This document shows positions 44,048 to 53,375 of a stretch of DNA of 64,000 nucleotides, piece after piece. This stretch comes from Candidatus Nitrosocosmicus arcticus. Its GTDB lineage: Archaea; Thermoproteota; Nitrososphaeria; Nitrososphaerales; Nitrososphaeraceae. Under the pieces are notes generated by a model that saw nothing but the letters and a program-made list of their open reading frames with translations, was not told where the DNA came from and did not search any database. The translations under genes and the position numbers were made by a program. How positions within the stretch are numbered: position 1 is the stretch's first letter; every line of letters begins with the position of its first letter. The DNA lies in NCBI RefSeq assembly GCF_007826885.1, contig NZ_ML675587.1, positions 1 through 64,000 on the forward strand, read 5' to 3'.

Positions 44048-44845
44048 TCAATCAGAGTAGTGAATCATGCTGTTAGGGTTTCTAAATAAATCGTCATGTT
44101 CACTTCGCAATAACGTGTTTATGCTAATTTCGTGGTCATCAGCTATTGACAGTGTTTCATATTCATAGCCCCTTATAATAGCTGCTGGTATCTTTAAAGT
44201 TTTACCCATTACAAGTTCAGCGGCTGCAGCAAATTCATCTGCTATGGCAATTTCTGTTACCATCAATTTCTTCCCATATTCATCACTCAGTCCCACATAA
44301 CTTTTTAACGGGGTTATGCCGGCTATCCCGATGGCAATGTTAGTTTGACCTGTTCTGAAAGGTCTGCCAAAAGTATCGGCTATAATTATGGATACTATTT
44401 TTCCAGAAATATCGTGAATTGATTTCCTCAGCTTTCTCGCGGAAATATCAGGATTCTCCGGTAATAAAAGAGCGTGCTGAGAATCTTTAGAGACATTACT
44501 TTGATCTATTCCCGCATTAGCGCAAATCAATCCATGTTTAGTCTCCACTATCAAATGTTTCTTTGTAATTCGTATAATTTTAGTGGCTTCACTTAAGATC
44601 AATTCAATCAATCGTGGATCCTTATTGTGAAAATTAGCCAATCGAATCGATCTTCGAGATGGAATAATGTTTCTTAAATCCCTCATCCTATTCTCTGATT
44701 TTGACACTATTTTTTGAGCCACCACGATTATGTCATTATCATAAACCTGTACGTTGCTCAATTGTAGTGATTCAAGAATGATCTTTGGCAAGTCGTCGTT
44801 TGGTTCAATATTCTTATTAATTTTTATTGGGATAATGGAAATCAA
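44048..44845 (-). CDS. cofE: coenzyme F420-0:L-glutamate ligase
   Basis: 265-residue enzyme that adds glutamates to F420-0 in a GTP-dependent reaction. Signatures are VVAQKIVSKSENRMRDL, GLICANAGIDQSNV, IIADTFGRPFRTGQTNIAIG and AIADEFAAAAELVMGK. Together with the luciferase-like enzyme at 58415 it shows that the organism makes and uses F420. Preceded by the HAD phosphatase gene, same strand, 28 bases away. Confidence 0.94.
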   Translation of the reverse strand: MISIIPIKINKNIEPNDDLPKIILESLQLSNVQVYDNDIIVVAQKIVSKSENRMRDLRNIIPSRRSIRLANFHNKDPRLIELILSEATKIIRITKKHLIVETKHGLICANAGIDQSNVSKDSQHALLLPENPDISARKLRKSIHDISGKIVSIIIADTFGRPFRTGQTNIAIGIAGITPLKSYVGLSDEYGKKLMVTEIAIADEFAAAAELVMGKTLKIPAAIIRGYEYETLSIADDHEISINTLLRSEHDDLFRNPNSMIHYSD

Positions 44846-44873
44846 TAAAAAAGAACCACGTATTCTTTTCTCT

Positions 44874-45518
44874 TTATGAATTAATCTTTATTTTGAATTT
44901 CTCTTTTATTATGGGGATTAACAAAGACAAATCCTTCTTATCAATAACTATATTTGCTTTGTCACGGATTACGTCCACTGCACAAAATCCCACCGTAAAA
45001 GAAGATAAATCAAACAACTTCAAATCGTTAGCACCATCCACTACTACTACGATTTCATCCTTCGAAAGACTATTCTCTTCTACATACGATTTTACTGCAG
45101 CAGATTTGTCCGACGTAACTCTTACGGTTACGTCTACAAGTTTGTTGTCTTGAAAGACTAGGTCATTAGAAAATATTTTATCGATATTTAGTTCTGAATA
45201 TAGTCTATCAGTTATGATGGTAAACCCCCCGGAAACGGCCACTAGCTTCCATCCAAGACCTTTTAAAAAAGAACATAATTCTCTTGCCCCTGGCATGATC
45301 TCCAAATTCTGGGCTATGTTGGAGGCTCGATCATATTCTACACCTCTTAGTGCATGGACCCTCTCCCTTAATCCCTCTTCCCAATTAATTTCGCCACGAA
45401 TGCCTTTGTTAGTTATATCCCAAATTTGCTTCTCCTTTTCTGGACCAAACAAATTTGCCAAAACTGGTAGATACTCAGCATTCAGGAGTACACCTTCTAC
45501 GTCAAATATAACAAGCAT
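44874..45518 (-). CDS. HAD phosphatase, SerB/ThrH-like
   Basis: 214 residues from the ATG at 45518. HAD fold with N-terminal nucleophile motif FDVEGVLL: Asp6 is the nucleophile, but the second Asp is Glu8, and Thr is Val, as in the ThrH type of Pseudomonas (DLEGVL), which acts on phosphoserine or phosphohomoserine. Motif II is VSGGFTII, the Lys in TSDKSAAV, and motif III is VVDGANDLKLF. Likely a serine- or threonine-pathway phosphatase. The frame is open four codons upstream to 45530. Confidence 0.82.
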   Translation of the reverse strand: MLVIFDVEGVLLNAEYLPVLANLFGPEKEKQIWDITNKGIRGEINWEEGLRERVHALRGVEYDRASNIAQNLEIMPGARELCSFLKGLGWKLVAVSGGFTIITDRLYSELNIDKIFSNDLVFQDNKLVDVTVRVTSDKSAAVKSYVEENSLSKDEIVVVVDGANDLKLFDLSSFTVGFCAVDVIRDKANIVIDKKDLSLLIPIIKEKFKIKINS

Positions 45519-45794
45519 AACACAAATCATTCTCCTTGTCCATACATAATATTAAGATATTGAAAGGAATAGTCCATCTATTTCGATCCTGTATTATCAC
45601 TTTATAAGCGCAATTTAATTTTATGTGAGTATAGTCAACTAATAAGATTGAAATAGTCATTCTAATAATCAAAAAAATAACCTTTCAAGTTCAACAAAAT
45701 TAGATTAATGGTCGATAAGAAACTGAAATCAATAAATAATGCCTAGTATATTTTGCAAAAACATTTAATTAAGTATATATGCTTTTATTTACCT

Positions 45795-46052
45795 ATGTCT
45801 TCCAGTCCTGACGATAACATAAAGTCCAGTATGAAAACAATCGATGTAAGGGGTCTTTATTGTCCTGAACCAGTCTTTAGAACCAAAATTGAAATCGAAC
45901 GTATGACTAAAGGTGATATGTTAAAAGTAGTTTCTGACGATCCTGATTCGGAGGAAGATATTTCTAGATGGGTAAACCGAAACGGACATGAACTGTTATC
46001 GTTAAACAAATCAAATAATGATTTAGAATTTACAATCAAAAAGGCGAAGTAG
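45795..46052 (+). CDS. TusA-family sulfur carrier protein
   Basis: 85 residues from the ATG at 45795. The TusA/SirA fold has the conserved C-P-E-P motif with the persulfide-carrying Cys23 (VRGLYCPEPVFRTKIEIERM). Such proteins relay sulfur for tRNA thiolation, molybdenum cofactor and related pathways. One base separates the stop from the cysteine-synthase ATG, so co-translation is almost certain. The frame is open to 45753 but that extension lacks conservation. Confidence 0.9.
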   Translation: MSSSPDDNIKSSMKTIDVRGLYCPEPVFRTKIEIERMTKGDMLKVVSDDPDSEEDISRWVNRNGHELLSLNKSNNDLEFTIKKAK

Positions 46053-46053
46053 G

Positions 46054-47070
46054 ATGACGACTTCTACAACTTGTCCAGCAACTGATAATATAACTGAAAG
46101 AATCGGAAATACACCATTGGTGCAATTGAAAAGCTTTTCCACCGATAATGTGAAGATGTATGCAAAGCTTGAATGGTATAATCCCTTTGGATCCGTAAAA
46201 GATAGGGCAGCTTATTGGATGATAAAAAATGCAGAGGAAAAAAATATTCTTAGAAAAGATAAAAGCATAATTATTGAACCTACCTCAGGAAACACGGGCA
46301 TTGCACTAGCAGGAATAGCATCTCATTTAGGGTATAAAGTCGAGATTGTAATTCCTGAAAAAGTGAGTAAAGAAACCAAGGAGATTCTTAGAAAATTGGG
46401 AGCTACTTTACATGAGACTTCTGATGATTTGTGCCCACGAGTAGGTGCTGGTACGGACCAGAGCATTGCCCTTGCTTATGCAATTTCGAAACCTAGACCA
46501 GATGTTTATTATATGCCAAATCAGTATGAGAATGATTCTAATTATCTCGCTCATTTTCAAAGTACTGGCCCCGAAATATGGGAACAGACCGATGGAAAGA
46601 TAACTCATTTTTTTACTGGAGCGGGAACTGGAGGTACCATAACGGGAACCGGAAAATTCTTGAAAGAAAAGAACAATGAAATCCAAGTAGTTGCTATTCA
46701 AGCACAGAGAAATCATCTGCTCCAAGGGTTAAGAAACTTTGAAGAGTCCGCTAAGCCTGAGCTTTTCTTGAGGCGAGAAGAAGTAGTAGATGATTGGTAT
46801 ACAGCTACAAACGACAAATCATTTCAAATGGTAAAACAAATTGCGTTGAATGAAAATATGTTGGTGGGTCCCTCTTCTGGCTCTGTTTTGGCTAGCATGG
46901 TAGAACGAGCTCAGAAGAGTACTGATAAGGACCAAGTATTTGTGGGTATATTCGCTGATGATGGTCGCAAGTTCAAAAGCTTGTACAATGAACATTTAGT
47001 ATTTACAGACGATGAATATGAAAATTATTTGAAAAACAATAATTTTTTGCCAAAACTAGCTTATCAGTAG
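46054..47070 (+). CDS. cysteine synthase family PLP enzyme
   Basis: 338 residues. It has the OASS signature: ERIGNTPLVQLK, NPFGSVKDRAA with PLP Lys49, the PTSGNTGIALAG substrate loop, the GTGTGG-type phosphate cup (FTGAGTGGTITGTG), and GPSSGSVLASMV near the end. Archaeal members may use O-phosphoserine instead of O-acetylserine; the specificity cannot be read here. The pairing with TusA, one base upstream, suggests that the enzyme receives or hands over sulfur through the carrier. Confidence 0.9.
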   Translation: MTTSTTCPATDNITERIGNTPLVQLKSFSTDNVKMYAKLEWYNPFGSVKDRAAYWMIKNAEEKNILRKDKSIIIEPTSGNTGIALAGIASHLGYKVEIVIPEKVSKETKEILRKLGATLHETSDDLCPRVGAGTDQSIALAYAISKPRPDVYYMPNQYENDSNYLAHFQSTGPEIWEQTDGKITHFFTGAGTGGTITGTGKFLKEKNNEIQVVAIQAQRNHLLQGLRNFEESAKPELFLRREEVVDDWYTATNDKSFQMVKQIALNENMLVGPSSGSVLASMVERAQKSTDKDQVFVGIFADDGRKFKSLYNEHLVFTDDEYENYLKNNNFLPKLAYQ

Positions 47071-47136
47071 AAACCTACTAGATAATTTTCTAATGAACCT
47101 TTACCTACTTATTTTAACATAAATTAAAAGATTGTA

Positions 47137-47144
47137 TTTTTTTT
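47137..47144 (+). terminator. T-run terminator after the cysteine synthase gene
   Basis: Eight Ts about 65 bases after the stop, overlapping the end of the convergent trxB gene. Typical oligo-T signal for archaeal RNA polymerase. Confidence 0.4.
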
Positions 47145-48132
47145 ATTTACCTTTTGTTTCAACTAACCATTTTTCAATGTCTAAAGCAGCCATGCAGCCA
47201 AATCCGGCCGCAGTAATCGCCTGTCTATATCTAAAGTCATGAACATCCCCTGCTGCGAAAACACCGTCGATATTTGTCCTGGTACCATTCTGCACTATTA
47301 CGTAGCCCCTTTCATCTAGGTCCACTTGCCCCTTTAAGATCGCTGTGTTTGGTTCGTGACCTATTGCCACAAAAACACCTCCGGCCTCTAGATTTTTTTC
47401 TTCAGCTGTATTCATGTTCCTAACGACCACGGAGGTGACTTTCTTGTCTCCTTTGACATCTACAATGGATGAATTCCAAATAAATTCTATCTTTGGATTT
47501 TCAAAGGCGCGTTCTTGTAGAATTTTGCTCGCACGTAGGTTATCCCGTCTATGAATAAGTTTAACTGTTTTCCCAAATTTGGTCAAAAAGGTTGCTTCTT
47601 CCAAAGCGGTATCTCCGCCGCCCACGACCACTATGTCTTGATTCTTAAAAAATGGCCCATCACAAGTTGCACAATAAGATAACCCTTTTCCAGAAAATTC
47701 TTGTTCGCTTTTAATCCCCAATTTCCTCGGGGTGGCACCCGTACTAATTAATACGGAATCAGAAGTATAGGTTGACGAGCCGGTAAAAATTTTAAATGGT
47801 TTAGATCCAAAATCCACGCTTGTGACTTCGTCGATGAGCATGGTAGTTCCAAATCTCTCGGATTGTTGTTGCATATAGATCATCAAATCAGGTCCATTTA
47901 TACCATTAGGGAATCCCGGATAATTTTCAACTTCGGTAGTGGTCATCAATTGCCCCCCAGGTAAACTTCCTGAGATTACTAGGGTCTTTAACTTTGCTCT
48001 TGAAGTATAGATGGATGCCGTGTATCCGGCTGGGCCAGAACCAATTATTGCAACATCAAAGTGATTTTCTTCTGCATTACTTGGGGTATGATTTTCTTTT
48101 TCTTTATCGAATCCGTCCACAGATAGCGTCAT
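47143..48132 (-). CDS. trxB: thioredoxin-disulfide reductase
   Basis: 329-residue FAD/NADPH enzyme. FAD motif GSGPAGYTASIYTSRA, redox-active C-A-T-C in YCATCDGPFF, NADPH motif GGGDTALEEA with HRRD basic residues, and C-terminal FAAGDVHDFRYRQAITAAGF. Reduces thioredoxin for oxidative-stress defence and thiol metabolism. Monocistronic, convergent with the cysteine synthase gene. About 25 polar residues precede the FAD domain, more than usual. Confidence 0.95.
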   Translation of the reverse strand: MTLSVDGFDKEKENHTPSNAEENHFDVAIIGSGPAGYTASIYTSRAKLKTLVISGSLPGGQLMTTTEVENYPGFPNGINGPDLMIYMQQQSERFGTTMLIDEVTSVDFGSKPFKIFTGSSTYTSDSVLISTGATPRKLGIKSEQEFSGKGLSYCATCDGPFFKNQDIVVVGGGDTALEEATFLTKFGKTVKLIHRRDNLRASKILQERAFENPKIEFIWNSSIVDVKGDKKVTSVVVRNMNTAEEKNLEAGGVFVAIGHEPNTAILKGQVDLDERGYVIVQNGTRTNIDGVFAAGDVHDFRYRQAITAAGFGCMAALDIEKWLVETKGK

Positions 48133-48273
48133 ACCTAATAAACCTAGAATTTCTTTTATTAATGTATTAGGCCTGATTTTATAACCATCTCAATTTTTTC
48201 CCACTTAATATAATTGATTTCTAATACAAATTTTATTATATTCTCCAATAATAATCATAAAAGGATAATTCTA

Positions 48274-49290
48274 ATGAGAATAATAGTTTGTGGAATGGGG
48301 GTTGTAGGCCAAAGTTTTTTAAGATTATTGATTTCTAATTCGAGCTTGTTATATAAGAATTACGGGATAAAACCAAGGGTTGTGGCGTGTATGGACAGTA
48401 AGGGGATTGCTTATTCTCAAACTGGCTTAGATATGGAGAGAGTCTTAAGAGTTAAGGAAAAATATGGGGAAGTCAGCAAGTATTCTGAATCAATATTTAA
48501 AACTGATAATTATATTGAAAATATTGACGCTGAAGTCTTGCTAGAACTTACTCCCACCAACCTGACTACAGCTGAACCAGGGTTGTCTCATGTAATTTCA
48601 GGGTTGAGAACAAAAAAGAATGTTATTACTGTAAATAAGGGACCATTAGCGTTATCCTTTTCCTCCCTAGTAGAACTATCTGAATATAATAACGTTATGC
48701 TGAGGTTTAGTGGAACAGTAGGTGGAGGCACACCCGTATTGGATTTTGCAAAGCATTGTCTAAAAGGAGATAGAATCACATCCTTTACAGGGATTTTGAA
48801 TGGGACAACAAATTATATCTTAACTAAAATGGCTGATGGATTACTTTTTAGGGAAGCACTTCAAGATGCTAAGGAGAAAGGATACGCTGAAGCGAACCCT
48901 TCTTTGGATATTGATGGCGATGATGCGGCAGCGAAGCTAGTTATAATGGCTAACTGGATAATGGGATACAAAGTAACATTAAACGATGTCGACAAAACGG
49001 GAATTACTAATATAGATCAAGAGGAAATAATTAAGGCAGCAAAGGAAAGGAAATCATTAAAATTAATTGCCAAATGCGACAAAGAGAACCTTTTCGTTAG
49101 GCCCATTCCAATATCGAAAGATGATCCCATATGTGTTAATGGGACTTTAAATGCTGTTACTTTTCAATCCGAACATTCTGGTGCGCAAACGATCATAGGA
49201 AAAGGAGCTGGTGGTATAGAAACCGCTAGTTCTGTTTTAAGAGATCTCATCGAAATTAAGGAAAATTTCACCAACTATCAGTTAAATTAA
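48274..49290 (+). CDS. hom: homoserine dehydrogenase
   Basis: 338 residues from the ATG at 48274. Rossmann motif IIVCGMGVVGQSFL, catalytic core GGGTPVLDFAKHC, GILNGTTNYILTKMADG, and the Asp/Lys pair in AEANPSLDIDGDDAAAKLVI. It lacks the C-terminal ACT domain, so it is not expected to be inhibited by threonine through that route. It reduces aspartate semialdehyde to homoserine for Thr and Met. A frame extension to 48214 is open but out of place before the Rossmann strand. Confidence 0.94.
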   Translation: MRIIVCGMGVVGQSFLRLLISNSSLLYKNYGIKPRVVACMDSKGIAYSQTGLDMERVLRVKEKYGEVSKYSESIFKTDNYIENIDAEVLLELTPTNLTTAEPGLSHVISGLRTKKNVITVNKGPLALSFSSLVELSEYNNVMLRFSGTVGGGTPVLDFAKHCLKGDRITSFTGILNGTTNYILTKMADGLLFREALQDAKEKGYAEANPSLDIDGDDAAAKLVIMANWIMGYKVTLNDVDKTGITNIDQEEIIKAAKERKSLKLIAKCDKENLFVRPIPISKDDPICVNGTLNAVTFQSEHSGAQTIIGKGAGGIETASSVLRDLIEIKENFTNYQLN

Positions 49291-49370
49291 AGTATTAAAC
49301 GAGATGATTCATTCCTCAGATTGTTTATAATAAAGAATTATATGAACAAACAAGCTTTTGTAACCAATAA

Positions 49371-50018
49371 ATGTATAGCGCTGAGCTAGAGGTCCAAACA
49401 AAGAGGAAAACGATAGCAATACTACAAGAAGAGATGAATAAGTTTCTTAATTTATCTAGAGAATTAGCAATCATGACGGATGCAATTCTCCATGATAACA
49501 AAGTTGGAATTAGAGAATCCTCTCAAAATATGATCATCATCGAAAACGATATAATGATGTTGAGAAAACAAATTACTAGAGAAGTAATATCCATTGGAAG
49601 TTTAATGACAGATAGAGAAGACCTTTTGAGAACGGCATATTTTATTGATGAAATTTCTGGTTATATCAGTGGGATCTCATTTGGATTGTCAAACATCGAA
49701 CCGAAAGTCATTACACTAAATTTTGAATTAGAGTTGAAAGACATGGTTGACAAGATAATAAAGATTATACACAAAATTAATGAGATGTCAAGAACTCTTG
49801 CAAGCAAACCGGAAAACGGAATTGAACTAGCAGGTGAGGTCCAAAGGATAGAGATGGAAGTAGATAAAAGGTACAGAGAATTGACAGTTAAAGTGCTAGA
49901 TCAAATAACTTCCCAGAATTTGATTCCGTTCAAGGATACTATAGAAGGTATCGGAGGGATGGTCGACAAATGTCAACAGGCTTCTAATTCTTTTACAATA
50001 CTAGCTTTAAGCATTTGA
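49371..50018 (+). CDS. PhoU-like / DUF47 helical protein
   Basis: 215 residues, entirely helical, with heptad patterns and E-x-x-x-D/R pairs typical of PhoU and DUF47 phosphate-transport regulators (SRELAIMTDAILHDNKVGIR, AYFIDEISGYISGISFGLSN). These often bind Fe or Zn clusters. Its last four bases overlap the splicing endonuclease start. No pst or pit transporter is nearby; role uncertain. Confidence 0.7.
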   Translation: MYSAELEVQTKRKTIAILQEEMNKFLNLSRELAIMTDAILHDNKVGIRESSQNMIIIENDIMMLRKQITREVISIGSLMTDREDLLRTAYFIDEISGYISGISFGLSNIEPKVITLNFELELKDMVDKIIKIIHKINEMSRTLASKPENGIELAGEVQRIEMEVDKRYRELTVKVLDQITSQNLIPFKDTIEGIGGMVDKCQQASNSFTILALSI

Positions 50019-50569
50019 TAACCACGTTTACTGGTCAACTAGTCGAAAACAGAATATTCATTCATGATATTCTGGAATCACAGGCATTGTTTGGTGATGG
50101 ATATTATGGCAAGCCTTTGGGTATATCCAAACCTAAAAATTCGGAGTTTGATGCGCCATTAGTACTTGACCTAATTGAGGGATACTATCTTAATAATAAG
50201 GGCCGACTTAAAATTTTTAGAAATTCAGATACAAATGTTGAATCAAAGGAGATCCTAAAAATTTGTAAGAAACAATATGTAAACTTTGAAGTCAAGTATG
50301 TGGTATTTGAAAATTTGAGAGATAAAGGCTATATTGTTACGCCAGGCATAAAATTTGGTTGCGACTTTGCTGTTTATATTCATGGACCTGGCATCGATCA
50401 TGCACCCTTTCTCGTAAAGGTGTTGAAACAAAATGACAATATTACAAGCGTAGATATAGTGCTTGCAGGAAGGCTTGCAACTACGGTTAAAAAGCAATTC
50501 ATTTTGGCAATTGTTAATCAGTCAGACAGATCTATTAAATTTGTAGGCTTTGACTGGTGGCGTGCTTGA
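50015..50569 (+). CDS. endA: tRNA-splicing endonuclease
   Basis: 184-residue archaeal EndA that cuts bulge-helix-bulge introns. The catalytic triad is visible as Tyr121 (FGCDFAVY), His129 (DHAPFLV) and Lys159 or Lys160 (RLATTVKKQF). The signature LRDKGYIVTPGIKFGCDF is present. TTG start overlaps the upstream gene. The intron in tRNA-Arg(TCT) at 4139-4161 is a predicted substrate in this window. Whether it works alone as a tetramer or with a second subunit cannot be judged. Confidence 0.95.
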   Translation: MITTFTGQLVENRIFIHDILESQALFGDGYYGKPLGISKPKNSEFDAPLVLDLIEGYYLNNKGRLKIFRNSDTNVESKEILKICKKQYVNFEVKYVVFENLRDKGYIVTPGIKFGCDFAVYIHGPGIDHAPFLVKVLKQNDNITSVDIVLAGRLATTVKKQFILAIVNQSDRSIKFVGFDWWRA

Positions 50570-50617
50570 TTTATCTCGCATCAAGTAAGATCGAACGAAA
50601 ACTGATTCAGAATCTTG

Positions 50618-51298
50618 TCATGTTTTTGGTAAATCAAATTTAATGAAGTTCTCACCTGAAATTGTTAACCGAGTTGATAATTTTTCAATACCTGGCTCAA
50701 GCCAACCTTTGTATCTTATAGAATTTTTCACAATGTCAATAATACTTGGTTTTTTTTCGTTGATTTCTTCATAACATGAGAGTATTTCCCCGAATTTAAT
50801 TTCCTGGTGTTTATTATATTTGGTTAGATAAAAGACAAACAGAGTAGTTTTTTCATAGTGATTTGTAGGTTTTTTCTCGGCATAAAATTCTCGGAGGCCA
50901 ATTTTTTCATCATTTTGTTTCAAATCTACAGGAACTGGAGGTATATTAATAGAGATCTTTGGAATCGAATGCCTAGAAGACTTGCTTGAAAGCGGTAATT
51001 CGGTTTGAACATCACTAATCTCTGAGTCTTGAAAAGTTTTACGCTTTGACGAGTGATTTCTTGCTTCTTGAGAAGAATAGTTTTCTAGGGGGATTGGAGC
51101 ATTGTCTACAGTTGAGTTAGATGGTGTAGTAGTTGTGTAATTAAGCAAATTATCCTTGTTATTAATAATGACCTCCTTGATAGCAACCTTAAAAATTTCT
51201 TCAAACTTTTCTAAATGTTTGTCTACAAATGATTCGTTTCCTTCAAGTTCGAAAAGACCTTCTTTTAGATTAATCCTGAACTTCGTATCGGAGGCCAA
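50618..51298 (-). CDS. hypothetical protein with conserved C-terminal helical domain
   Basis: 226 residues. The N-terminal 40 residues look like an alpha/beta cap (FRINLKEGLFELEGNESFVD). The middle, about 55-125, is disordered and Ser/Pro/Asn-rich. The C-terminal 95 residues form a helical, probably winged-helix-like module starting LREFYAEKKPTNHYEKTTLF and ending with ISGENFIKFDL. Such a module occurs in several archaeal proteins of unknown role. No enzyme motif. Confidence 0.65.
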   Translation of the reverse strand: MASDTKFRINLKEGLFELEGNESFVDKHLEKFEEIFKVAIKEVIINNKDNLLNYTTTTPSNSTVDNAPIPLENYSSQEARNHSSKRKTFQDSEISDVQTELPLSSKSSRHSIPKISINIPPVPVDLKQNDEKIGLREFYAEKKPTNHYEKTTLFVFYLTKYNKHQEIKFGEILSCYEEINEKKPSIIDIVKNSIRYKGWLEPGIEKLSTRLTISGENFIKFDLPKT

Positions 51299-51346
51299 TA
51301 AAAATTTTCCAATTCATAATTATATAACTATTTGCTTTTGATTGAA

Positions 51347-52855
51347 TTAAAGATAATCAAAATCGTCCTTCTCGTGCCAATAATTGAATCTTTGATGTAA
51401 CCATGGAAAAAAGTTACTTTCTCTATTTTCAAACTCTTTTTTCATTATTTTCACTATTTTTTTGGATACCTCCCCGGGTTTTCCGTAAATTTTTTTTTTC
51501 TTTTTAAAATTAAATCCATAATCCACTCCTTTTTCATATGTCAAAGTTATCATTTTCGGTAACCACATTCGGTTTATCGGAGGAACTAGAAGATTCCCTT
51601 TCGCCTCAAAGACCGTTTCGGGCCGATCGGTATTGAATCTAACGGTAAAAGAGCTGACTTTTGGGAAATATAATAACTCTTCTTGCAATGAACCCGAGTC
51701 AGTAATTTCGGCCCAACATTTCCCACTATCTAAGAATTCTACAACGTGGCCGTATTCTTTCCATAATTCAGTCATCATGAATTTATCAGGATAAGATATC
51801 TCTAGATCTTTAAGCTTATGGTAAAGATCAAATCTGTTCAATGCAGATATGGTAGCATTCAACAAGACCAAAACTATTTTAAATTCCGAATCTTTGATCA
51901 AATCAGTCAACCCGCCTATTATAGCATTAAACCTGTGATTCGTTAGATTTTCCCTACGATGAATATCCATTCTGATCCAGTTTCCGGATTCCAATTTAGG
52001 ATATAATTCAAAAATACTATTCGCAGGCTTACTCATTCTTTTGATACCAATAGCATCTACAACTGAATTCCCAACTATATGAATATCTTCTTCTGGATAC
52101 CCTTCTCTAAGTAAATGCTCTTTGTTTAGTTTAGTAGGAACAAAAAAAAACTTTGTTCCTGAAGAACATACCCAAGTGTCAATTTGTTCGGGAAACGGCT
52201 CCTCCCTAGTTAGGAACCAAGATGACGATAACTGATCGGTAATAAATTTTTCTAAAACAGAACGGCTTGGATTTACATTCATCTTTATACCTTTGATAGA
52301 AGTTGGACTCATTGACCTAAGTCCAGCCTCATTTTGTCCGACCTTTTGCCCTAGTCCAAAAACCCAAGACAATGTCGCAATTCCTGCCACTAACGTATCT
52401 CCATGAACAATCGGTAAAATTCGATTGCCTGAGAATCTTCTTTTTAGATATCTGCCAAAGTATCCGAATTTCATAATTAAATCACTAGATTTTTCCATCA
52501 AGTCCCCACGAATCTGTAGGTCGCACACAATTGAATTTTCCAAGTCAAATTCCTTTATCCCATAACCTAGTAATTCATCATAATGTTGTCCTGTAGAAAT
52601 GATAAATGACGGTAAACCCTCCTTAATTGATTCTATTAAGAGTGGAGCTTGCTTATAGAAATCGGGCTTGGTGCCTATCACAATAGCTAAAGCTTTGTTA
52701 AAATCATTACCCTTAGAAAAAATCGTATCTAAATTAGTTTTGTTGATTCTAATTGGAAGAAATTCCTTGTCTATCTTCAGCGTATCAAATTTTCCGTCAA
52801 AATTTTTCTGATCGGTCTTAATAAATTTACTAGAATATTGTTTATCATACCCCAT
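51347..52855 (-). CDS. UDP-N-acetylglucosamine 2-epimerase family protein, divergent
   Basis: 502 residues, over 100 longer than WecB-type enzymes. GT-B fold with GTKPDFYKQAPLL, STGQHYDELLG, VHGDTLVAGIATL, VVDAIG and MDIHRRENLTNH (keeping the catalytic-type His). The usual HVEAGLR reads QNEAGLRS, and DSGGxQEE reads DSGSLQEE. It has an N-terminal extension of about 45 residues and a basic, Lys-rich C-terminus. It would make UDP-ManNAc for surface glycans, but changed motifs leave the reaction open. Confidence 0.82.
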   Translation of the reverse strand: MGYDKQYSSKFIKTDQKNFDGKFDTLKIDKEFLPIRINKTNLDTIFSKGNDFNKALAIVIGTKPDFYKQAPLLIESIKEGLPSFIISTGQHYDELLGYGIKEFDLENSIVCDLQIRGDLMEKSSDLIMKFGYFGRYLKRRFSGNRILPIVHGDTLVAGIATLSWVFGLGQKVGQNEAGLRSMSPTSIKGIKMNVNPSRSVLEKFITDQLSSSWFLTREEPFPEQIDTWVCSSGTKFFFVPTKLNKEHLLREGYPEEDIHIVGNSVVDAIGIKRMSKPANSIFELYPKLESGNWIRMDIHRRENLTNHRFNAIIGGLTDLIKDSEFKIVLVLLNATISALNRFDLYHKLKDLEISYPDKFMMTELWKEYGHVVEFLDSGKCWAEITDSGSLQEELLYFPKVSSFTVRFNTDRPETVFEAKGNLLVPPINRMWLPKMITLTYEKGVDYGFNFKKKKKIYGKPGEVSKKIVKIMKKEFENRESNFFPWLHQRFNYWHEKDDFDYL

Positions 52856-52882
52856 GACTAAAATATCGCCATTTTCTACTAG

Positions 52883-53320
52883 TCAGAACTCATTATTTTT
52901 AGCGGATAAGTACGCCTTTTTTCTATAGTTTATGTAACCTATAGCGACCAAAAGTATACCAAGTAGAGAAAATATCCATGGTGCATAGACAACCCAGGAG
53001 GGCAACTCTATTTCAGTTATCATAGGTATCAATGAAGTTACATAGAGCATCCCGAATATTAAGCAAATTCCAGCTGCTAACACCAGCAAGGAGGATAACC
53101 GTGATCCTTCTGATAATACGTTTGTAAAAAATGCGAGTCCGATCGCTGGGGCTAGAGAAATGAAAATGAACTGAATATATGCAGTGGAGGGATCGACTGT
53201 GGTTGTTGGTCCGGTCCCTTCCGGACCAATCAGAAAAGTGAAGAAGGCAATTGACGTGAAAATAAATAAAACAACAAGACCCAAAACTGCAATTGACAAC
53301 CATTCGCCGGCTCTAAACAT
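52883..53320 (-). CDS. four-helix membrane protein of unknown function
   Basis: 145 residues with four hydrophobic helices (near 7-30, 47-65, 76-99, 109-128) and a basic C-terminus (NYRKKAYLSAKNNEF). No signature recognised. Same strand as GalT and the epimerase, with gaps of about 27 and 55 bases, so possibly one unit with sugar-nucleotide genes. Confidence 0.65.
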   Translation of the reverse strand: MFRAGEWLSIAVLGLVVLFIFTSIAFFTFLIGPEGTGPTTTVDPSTAYIQFIFISLAPAIGLAFFTNVLSEGSRLSSLLVLAAGICLIFGMLYVTSLIPMITEIELPSWVVYAPWIFSLLGILLVAIGYINYRKKAYLSAKNNEF

Positions 53321-53375
53321 TTCTATATTTTGTATTTTAATAGGTTTAATATTTTAATATTGTTACACGAATCTG

